From Lonicera japonica (Eukaryota > Streptophyta > Magnoliopsida > Dipsacales > Caprifoliaceae), in NCBI GenBank assembly GCA_021464415.1, contig CM038470.1, positions 37,690,099-37,754,098 of the forward strand: a DNA stretch of 64,000 nt. The letters run 5' to 3'. A model generated the notes under the pieces. It saw only the letters and a list, made by a program, of their open reading frames with translations. It was not told where the DNA came from and made no database searches. Position numbers and translations under genes: made by a program. Positions 56,540-64,000 of this stretch are shown here, one piece after another (position 1 is the first letter of the stretch; the number at the start of each line of letters is the position of its first letter).

Positions 56540-58662
56540 TATAACAACTGGCTGAACTGAGCAGGTGTTAACAAATGCTGCCTTTAATTAGCAGCAGATA
56601 AATAAAGTATACAATCAGTGATTTAATCAAAGGAAGAGAAATCCAACGAAAATTGGGCATGAAGTATTCGTAACACGAGAAAAACCACCCTGTTGACAAA
56701 CATAACAATTACATAGAATACTTCTCAACTGGATTTCAATCAAAATACGAAATAGTCTAATACAATAATTTAAGCATAACCTTCCAACATGCTAAAATCC
56801 AAACACAAATCCAAGTTTGACAATAATACGAATTAATATATCCATAGGTAGTACAAAGTATCCAAACTAAATTCAATATTACAAGTACCACAAATTAAGA
56901 TAAAATGACAACTAAATCCATAGAGGTATCAGAGAAGACTCTAAGAGGAACTCGAACCTGAACCACGACCTCTACCCAAAACACGAGGTATACCTAAAAG
57001 AAAAATGAAGGAATGAGCCACGACTGGCCCAGTGGGAATTATAGGGAAAGGGAAATGCAATGCATGGGCATATCACAATATAAGAAATTTGATTTACCTT
57101 GAATTCATTAACAAGAATTTTCAAGATTTCATTAATTAATAAGGAAAATCCGATTATTATACCTTAATTTATGTCAATCATTATCCATGTGTAACATACA
57201 CGGTAACTGCATAAATGTCCATCCACCTCCTCCTCCTCCTCGACGTAATACCGGTACTAGACGGAATAATACGCTCATAAACGCACCCCACCTTCCCGTA
57301 GGCCTGTGCACTAGTAACCAGATTTTTGGCACCCCATCTTTACCATGGGTCTGTGCAATAACATAACTCAAGTATTTCTATACCGGTGCTTATCCGGTTC
57401 CAACAATCTTAATATAATCAACAAACCACTAGGTAGTAGTTGTGCTCAAGGCAATATTTATAAAATCAACAAGTGTATCCCATGTGATCTTAATAATGTT
57501 ACCCACTAGATAATATGTTATCGCATGCTTAAATAATTATAAAGTTTACCTATAGTACAATTTTTGGATTAATTACACAATTTGCCCTTATAATACTAAA
57601 GTTTAGTAGAATAGTACTTTTCTTTTATAACCATGTCATTATACCGAAAAGGATCAACAATAAAACCATCAACAATAATAAAACATAATCCAAATTTTCA
57701 GATTTTTTCATGAATTTTACTTGTCTTAGTCAAAATTTCTCAATTTCTATAATTCAACAAAAACTAGTGAGAGAAGTAATACAAGACCCGCTAATAACCT
57801 TATCAAACGCCTCATGCATGTTTAACCTCAAACTTAAATATGATTTTAAGATGATTAACATTCTGAAATTTGATAAATTTAGATGAAATTCTATTATTAA
57901 ACATGGAAGCGGCGCTTCTAGCGATTTTGGTACCAAAGTCTCAAAATAACCCATAAATACCAACATGCACTACGATCAACCCTTAATTTCATCATCAACA
58001 ACTCATATAATAATCATCAACATGCTCAAATTATATATATCAAGCATAAACCACATGCATGCAAAGAAGAGTAAGATTTTGGTACCGAAAATATAGTATT
58101 ACTACTCATACAACAATTTCCAAGCAAAGAATGAAGAAATGAAGGGAAGTTCCCAATAGACTACCTACAGCAACCGAATGAGAAAAACGATCCCGAAATT
58201 GGATTCGCCACGCGAAAATCCTTGAATTTGAGCTAGAAATTACCCATGAATAACCATTTCTCCCTCTAGAAGTATATTAGCTTGTTCTTTGGTCTAAAAT
58301 TTCAGGAATGGTATTTAAAGGAGTGAAGAAGATGGTCAAAGTTGGTCAATTCGTCAAAAACGATGTGGACCAAAATGTAAAAAAAAAACTGTGCTGTCAG
58401 CTTCGACCAAATTGTAAAACAAAAACTGGCAGTTTGGACCAAAATGTAATTTTCTCGAAAAAAAAAGGGCCGAACTAGCGCATTCCACTTCCCGATTACA
58501 ACAATACTTTTCAAAATTAGTCTAATAAATATAAATGTCTTCTCAGAAAAGACGGAACTTAATTCGGGGTTCTAGAAGTAATCGAGATAAAAGTTAGTGC
58601 TCAATATAAATTTTAAGTTTTTAAATTAAAATCTTCAAAAGTTTAAAACACAGAGTGTTACA
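56540..58662 (-). repeat. 3' LTR (C) of the minus-strand Tekay element
   Basis: 2123 bp; plus-strand ends TATAACAAC (from TGTAACAAC) and GAGTGTTACA. Collinear with the 2198-bp solo LTR at 43852. Directly upstream of it on the minus strand is the polypurine tract at 58663-58685 (CTTTAAGGAGGAGAGAT), so it is the 3' LTR of the element at 58.7-62.9 kb. Confidence 0.85.
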
Positions 58663-58685
58663 ATCTCTCCTCCTTAAAGAAATTT
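58663..58685 (-). other. Polypurine tract of the Tekay element
   Basis: On the minus strand CTTTAAGGAGGAGAGAT immediately precedes TGTAACACTC of the 3' LTR. Confidence 0.75.
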
Positions 58686-58727
58686 CGACCTCGAAATTGA
58701 AACAATGGTTCATGAAGAAAGATTACC

Positions 58728-59475
58728 TTAGGTGAAAAGGAAAGGATACTTGCTACGGATCTCCGATTTTAACTCCCAAGTGGCTTCCTCCTCGCCATGG
58801 TGATGCCGAATCACCTGAAGCAACGGGATGACCCAATTCCTCAAGTTTTGCTCTTTTTGTTCCTCAATCCTCACCGGATAGGTCTCATACATACTGCTCT
58901 CATCAATCTCAATCTTCTCAACCGGTAAAACATGAGAAGGGTCAGGAACATACCCGCGAAGCATGGATACATGAAACACATTGTGAATACATTCGAGTTC
59001 TGGAGGAAGTTCTAAACGGTAAGCCATAGTTCCTAACTTTTCAATCATTATGTAGCGTCCGATGTATCTAGGAGCCAATTTACCCTTGTTCTTGAAACGG
59101 ACGATACTTTAATGGGGCTTCACTTTTAGGAATACATAATCATCAACTTCAAATTCTAAGGGTTTTTTCCTCACATCATCATACGATTTCTGACGACTTT
59201 GGGCGGTCTAAAGTTTTTGTTAAATCAACTTTATCTTTTTTGTAGTCTCTTGAACCAACTGTGATCCCAAGAGTGATGATTCTCCCGCTTCTAGCCAACA
59301 TACCAGAGATCTACAAGGTCTGCCATACAAGGCCTCGAATGGCGCAATTCTAATACTTTACTAAAAACTATTGTTATAGGCAAATTCGGCTAACAGAAGA
59401 TACTGCATCATTCTTAGACTGGGTTCTTGGTAAACCCATAAGAAAATCCATCGTGATATTCTCCCATTTCCATTA
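58728..59475 (-). pseudogene. Tekay integrase C-terminus and chromodomain; catalytic core deleted
   Basis: On the minus strand the frame leaves the zinc-binding domain through [20 protein letters not shown] and then jumps, near 59398-59412, to YLLLAEFAYNNSF and APFEALYGRPCRS. The segment that should carry the DD-35-E triad, roughly 110-130 residues, is missing. After stops, a 116-codon frame (59078-58728) reads APRYIGRYIMIEKLGTMAYR, FHVSMLRGYVPDPSHVLP and a C-terminal chromodomain-like EEEATWELKSEIRSKYPFLF. The C-terminal chromodomain identifies a chromovirus of the Tekay/Del clade, which targets heterochromatin. Integration could not be catalysed by this copy. Confidence 0.8.
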
Positions 59476-60459
59476 TGGGATTGGCAAAGGCTGTAATTGA
59501 CCTAAGGGATTTTGATGTTCGATCTTGATCTTTTGACAAGAGAGGCACTTTGCCACGAAGTTTGCCACATCCTTCTTCATTCCTAACCACCAATACATTC
59601 TCTTCAAGTCACAATACATCTTGGTTCCTCCTGGATGAATCAAAAATTTTGAATTATGGGCCTCAGCTAACATAGCTTGCTGTAACTTTACATTGTATTG
59701 GGGTACTACTAACTTTCCTTTATATCTTATGCCACCATAATTCCCGATGGTGATGTCATCAATGTACTCTCCAGATAACATCCGGTTACGGCACCACACT
59801 AGATCTTCATCTTGCCCCTGGCTTTCAATCACCCGACTTACCATTGCTGGCTTGGCAATAATCGTAGACAAGAATGCCATGCTATCTCTCCGATCCATTA
59901 CCAAGTCATACTTTTGCAACTCTTGGTGGAGACTCCATTCGCGGCACCTCAAAGCGGAAATTGAGCATTGAGACTTTCTACTCAAAGCATCTGCCACCAC
60001 ATTAGCCTTTCCCGAGTGGTACTGTAGAGTGAAATTATAGTGTTCCAAGTATTCCATCCATCGACGTTGTCTTAGATTCAGATCTTTCTGAGTGAAGATG
60101 TATTTTAAGCTTTTGTGATCAGAAAAGATTTTGAATGTCTCACCATATAAATAGTGTCGCCAGATCTTCAAAGCGAACACTACTGCTGCGAATTCTAGGC
60201 CATGCGTCGGATAATTATTTTCATGAATCTTAAGCTGTCTTGATGCATAAGCAATGCCGTGGTCTAATTGCATGAGCACACAACCTAATCCCAAATGAGA
60301 TGCATTGCAGTAAATGACATAACCTAAACCCCTTTGTGGCAAAGCGAGTACAGGAGCGGAAGTAAGACGATGCTTAAGCTTATTGAAAGCATATTCACAA
60401 GCTTCATCCCAAATGAACGAAACTCCTTTTTGAGTAAAGACGAGTAAGAGAAGAGGCAA
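59473..60459 (-). pseudogene. Tekay RNase H and integrase zinc-binding domain
   Basis: 328 codons, open. RNase H covers about residues 25-165: [17 protein letters not shown] (the usual Asp of YCDAS is Asn), [30 protein letters not shown] and [10 protein letters not shown]. The H2C2 zinc-binding domain of integrase is near the end ([25 protein letters not shown]). This is a central piece of the gag-pol polyprotein, now separated from RT by stops. Confidence 0.85.
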
Positions 60460-61440
60460 TCTTTGAAAAATATTGGATGAAACGGCGATAATAACCTGCT
60501 AGTCCAAGGAAACTTCGAATTTCGGTAACACTAGTAGGTCGCTTCTAACTTGACACAACTTCAACCTTAGCCAGATCAACAGAAACTCCGAATCTATTAA
60601 CAATATGGCCCAAGAACTTCATTTCCTGCTACCAAAAATCACATTTGGAGAACTTAGCATATAGCTGGTGCTCATAAAGTAGTTGAATGCTACTCTAAGA
60701 TGGTTAACGTGTCCTATCTCAGAGCGTGAATAGATAAGGATATTGTCAACGAAAATCACAATAAATTAATCAAGATACAGCCGAAAGATTCTTTGCATCA
60801 AGGCCATAAAAGCTGTCGGAGCATTGGTTAACCCAAATGGCATAACCAAGAATTCAAAATGCCCATAACGAGTACGAAAAGCGGTTTTAGGAATATCTTT
60901 TCCTCTGACCCTCAACTGATGATAACTAGACCAAAGATTACTCTTTTAGAAAAAGGATGCACCTTGTAACTGGTCGAACAAGTCGTCAATGCGTGGACGT
61001 GAGTACTTGTTCTTAATGGTAAGACAATTCAGTTGACGATAGTCCACACACATACGAAGAGAACCATCTGCCTTCTTGGCAAATAAAACAGAGGCCCCCC
61101 ATGGAGAGCTACAGGGACGAATGAATTCCTTGGCTAAAAGATCATCTAGCTCTGTACTTAATTCTTTTAGCTCGGCAGGAGCTATGCGATAAGGAGCTAT
61201 AGAAACTGGTTCAACCCCTGGAACAAGATTTATAAAGAAATCAACCTTGCGGTGGGGTGGTAAACTCGGTAATTCATCAGGAAAGACATCGAGAAACTCG
61301 TTAACAATGGGTATAACAGTAGGAGATAACTTAGGAGACTCATCAGAGACTATGTTACACAACCAACCCAAGTAATTTCTTTGTTCTCGCCTACATGCGT
61401 ATGTCATCGGGTATAAACCGTACCTTTCTTCATAAAACAC
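60460..61440 (-). pseudogene. Tekay reverse transcriptase, broken
   Basis: The N-terminal half is open (61440-60946): [40 protein letters not shown] and [14 protein letters not shown] stop follows. The second half is traceable with further stops: [34 protein letters not shown] and IFVDNILIYS. The catalytic YVDD-type box is FVDN, a change of the second Asp to Asn that would abolish activity (GAT to AAT in a CpG context). A tether follows to RNase H. Confidence 0.85.
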
Positions 61441-61446
61441 GAGGGT

Positions 61447-61869
61447 CTAGTTCCAATAATAAGCGGTCACCTTCTTAGCATAACAATCTATGATGGCACG
61501 ATATTTTGACAACCAATCCATACCCGAAATCAAATCATAGGAGCCTATATCCATAAGAACAAAATCATCCTCCGTATGGCAATTGTTGTGTAGAGAAATA
61601 ATGGCAGTACAATGTTGAGTAAGGACGGCAACACCCCCTAAGGGCGTGTTAATTCGGATAGACGAGGCAAGTCTCTTAGGTTTTAAACCTAAACTAAATG
61701 CACATGTTGATGATATGAAAGAATGAGATGCACCTGAATCGAAAAGAACCCTAACACCAGTAGTAAAAAGGATAAGGCTACCTTCCATCACCGTGTTATC
61801 CTTTTGCGTAGACGACATTGTCAAATTGTAAACTCGGCCACTTTGGTTTCCGTGATCTTGTGACTGCAT
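61447..61869 (-). pseudogene. Tekay aspartic protease
   Basis: 140 codons, open. Active-site word LFDSGASHSFIS, then GLKPKRL, VLMDIGSYDLISGMDWL. Retroviral-type aspartic protease of plant chromoviruses. The frame ends at a stop just before the RT segment. Confidence 0.85.
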
Positions 61870-62900
61870 GGGTCCAGAAAAAGATTGCTGGTGGAACTAA
61901 CATGGCTGTGAGTAAGGCTGTTGAGAAAGAAAATGGCTAGGTTGGTACTGGCCGCTCGCTATCTGCTGCTCGACATCTTGGTTAACTGACTGTGAAGATC
62001 TACCAGAAAACATGCCCGACTGGCTTCGACCCCGATTTCCATTTCGACCCTGGCCCGAACCTCGGCTAGAACTACTACCCTCACCTTTACTGCGACCTCC
62101 CCGGTACACTTGTGGATTATTAGGACAAGCTCTTGCTCGATGTCCCTGCTGTCCATAGACAAAACAGGCCCCCGAGAAATTACCTGTACTACTACCCTCA
62201 TCACTAGAGTAGAGACCTCCCGAAGATTCAGAACTCGACTTGGCCTTCTTATTTTTCCCCAATTTCTAAATCCACTCCTTTTCTTCCCTTTATCTGACGA
62301 GTATGAGAGCCTATCTGAACGATTGTCATAGCTTCCCCTACCAGGCTCCATTATAACCGAATCTCTCTGGTAAGCGGCCTCCACCACCTCTTTGTAGGTC
62401 TGGTAATTGTACGCACTTAGGACATCCCAAAAATCTTCCCGTAAATCAAAGAAAAATGCCTCCATCCTTTCCCTATCAGACGGTCGGTCCATGTGAAAAC
62501 ACAAACTCTCAAATTTCTGGTGATACTCTGCCACTGTCATCCCTTCTTGTCTCAGCATCCGAAGTTCTTCCCTCTCCCTCCTGCAGTAAGCATCGGATAT
62601 AAATTGATTCTCAAACTCCCTACAAAATACCTCCCAGGAATTCATCTCCACCATCCTACTCTGCATCCTCCACCAGCCATGGGCAAACCCGAATAGCTTA
62701 GAAGCTGCTAACTTGGGGCGTAAGGCACCAGGAGCTTCGATTAAATCCAGCTTCTTGTTTACATTGAACAACCATGATTCTGTGTCTACGGGACCTTTAG
62801 TCCCCTCAAACTTAGCAGGTTCCAACCGATTGAACGACCTCAGCAACTTAGCTTGATTTCCCCTATGATTCTGAATAGCTTCTTGACATCGCGACCTAAC
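61870..62900 (-). pseudogene. Tekay gag with zinc knuckle, frameshifted and 5'-truncated
   Basis: From about 62900 the minus strand reads QEAIQNHRGNQAKLLRSFNR and then the Retrotrans_gag capsid domain (PVDTESWLFNVNKKLDLIEA, WWRMQSRMVE, MTVAEYHQKFESLCFHMDR, FFFDLREDFWDVL). A frameshift near 62260 moves the reading to the frame with CFVYGQQGHRARAC, a zinc knuckle whose second Cys is Tyr, then Gln/Ser/Gly-rich sequence. The expected gag N-terminus, primer site and 5' LTR are replaced at about 62900 by the end of an unrelated LTR. Confidence 0.8.
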
Positions 62901-63510
62901 ACCTATAAAGAGATGCGAACCTTGGTATATGCGAATGACGCCACTATTGATGATGATGAATCAATTGATAAGTCGAATGAACATTAAGGATAAACCAGAT
63001 TTGTTCAACATGTTCTTAAAGAACAAAAGAGAAAACCTCTCTCAATTTTATTAATATATAACTTTCCTAATTTTATTAATCCATAGCTCTCTTGATATAT
63101 TTCGAATGGAATGGGATGGGGAAGTATTTATAGTTGTTACAAAATACATCCAATGGTCTACATTCAATCCCACCAACTACGATCTAAGGGCTCACATTTA
63201 TTCTCACCTACTACAAGTGACATAAGCCATGACATCACTAAAGACTTATGTAAGTAATGACGTGATCGATGCATGATGTAAGCAACGACATTTTCGATGC
63301 ATGATGTAAGTAATGACATCATTAGGTACTAGTCAAGATACTAATTTTAAAACAACATTAAATAAAATAATAAACAAGTCGTATAATTAAAATATAATCT
63401 TCTTTGAATTTCTAGAATGAGCTCTTGTAATCGGACCCATGAGAACTTGAATTAGGCATGTGTACACTTCAATTAATGTGCTTAAGCATGTGCTAGCCTT
63501 GTCCACATCA
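62901..63510 (-). mobile_element. LTR of another gypsy element joined to the Tekay gag
   Basis: On the minus strand it begins TGATGTGGACAAGGCTAG (63510) and includes an in-frame-looking GPITRAHSRNSKK, the kind of tail seen at the end of some chromovirus polyproteins. It also has CTATAAATAC near 63130, repeated CTTACATCATGCATCGA words near 63250-63320, and GTGGCGTCATTCGCATATAC near the end. It resembles the LTRs of the 39-43 kb composite. The flank ATAAC at 63511-63515 has no partner on the other side, so it is not a clean solo LTR insertion. Confidence 0.55.
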
Positions 63511-64000
63511 ATAACATTGCCCAATAATTGGAATAAACATGTAAGTGAATAATACACTGCAATCATAAGATTCAATCTAAGTTTAACAAATTAATAATGT
63601 TGTAGAGATTATTCAATATTTCTAAAATTTAGGTAGGAAACACTAAATGAACTAGATTACAAGTGCATCTTTAATATTCTAATATAAAAATTTTGGTATG
63701 AGAAAATTAACAAAATTTGAGGTTCGTCATTGTTTTTTGTGTGTCATAAGAAAAATATATCTATGTAGTAACGAATGATTCTTTTACCAATCCACTACCC
63801 AAAGTCTGGTTTATATAAATTTGAGCAACTAGACATACATTCTCCTCACATTGAATAATTAAATCAAGTGGGAAACAAATCGCACCCAAACAATACACAC
63901 AAGACACTTCTACCATGTTACAAATACTCCCCCATTCACCTTGTCTTTCTCTTACACAGAAACACACTTTCTCTCTCTATTTGATCTACATTTGTATATA
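63511..64000. other. Intergenic DNA at the window end
   Basis: No gene was recognised. It is AT-rich, ending in a CT-rich stretch (CTTTCTCTCTCTATTTG) and TATATA at the last bases, which could be the start of another transcription unit outside the window. Confidence 0.35.

Overview
This is a stretch of plant nuclear genome, almost certainly from a eudicot. It is AT-rich and built mainly from nested transposable elements of plant-specific families: Tat, Athila and Tekay lineages of Ty3/gypsy, Ty1/copia, non-autonomous Helitrons, a tRNA-derived SINE and several MITEs. One intact host-type gene is visible, a LOB-domain (LBD) transcription-factor gene at 17350-18177 on the minus strand. No rRNA gene, intact tRNA gene or CRISPR array was seen.

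Region by region. 1-12 kb is a Tat-lineage complex. It holds the end of a 5' LTR with its primer-binding site, a coiled-coil gag-like pseudogene on the plus strand, two decayed but recognisable gene bodies on the minus strand (a DUF7745-type gene at 4761-3530 and a multi-exon plant-mobile-domain, PMD, gene at 8069-5388), a minisatellite of about 115 bp units, and a second Tat gag in inverse orientation. The LTR and both minus-strand genes carry the same promoter module, CCGTACGG boxes followed by TATAAATA. This is the most unusual thing in the window. 12-17 kb holds a SINE with target duplications, a MITE and a 2-kb Helitron. 17-22.5 kb holds the LBD gene, a 3' LTR and two MITEs.

22.5-37.5 kb is a nest. 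A very young Athila derivative (26189-33663, two 1786-bp LTRs, 5-bp target duplication, intact 921-codon gag-protease frame, no RT or integrase) sits in an older Tekay-like LTR. A second LTR relic next to it carries a second Helitron of the same family as the first. 38.9-46.9 kb is a decayed copia element on the plus strand, split by a 3.8-kb head-to-head LTR composite (39268-43105, TSD GTTAG) and by a 2.2-kb Tekay solo LTR (43852-46049, TSD ATTAG).

47-54.3 kb has low-coding DNA, a single relic C2-domain exon, and a decayed multi-exon gene of the 'putative gypsy type transposon' (Transposase_28) family, cut by another Tekay LTR. 56.5-62.9 kb is a minus-strand Tekay chromovirus with all domains traceable but broken: stops, frameshifts, altered catalytic residues and a deleted integrase core. 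It is followed by an unrelated LTR at 62.9-63.5 kb.

These genes do not form one pathway. The window records successive insertions, recombination to solo LTRs, internal deletion that made non-autonomous elements, and the carriage of host-like genes by retrotransposons. All calls are from reading the sequence; no alignment or database search was run.
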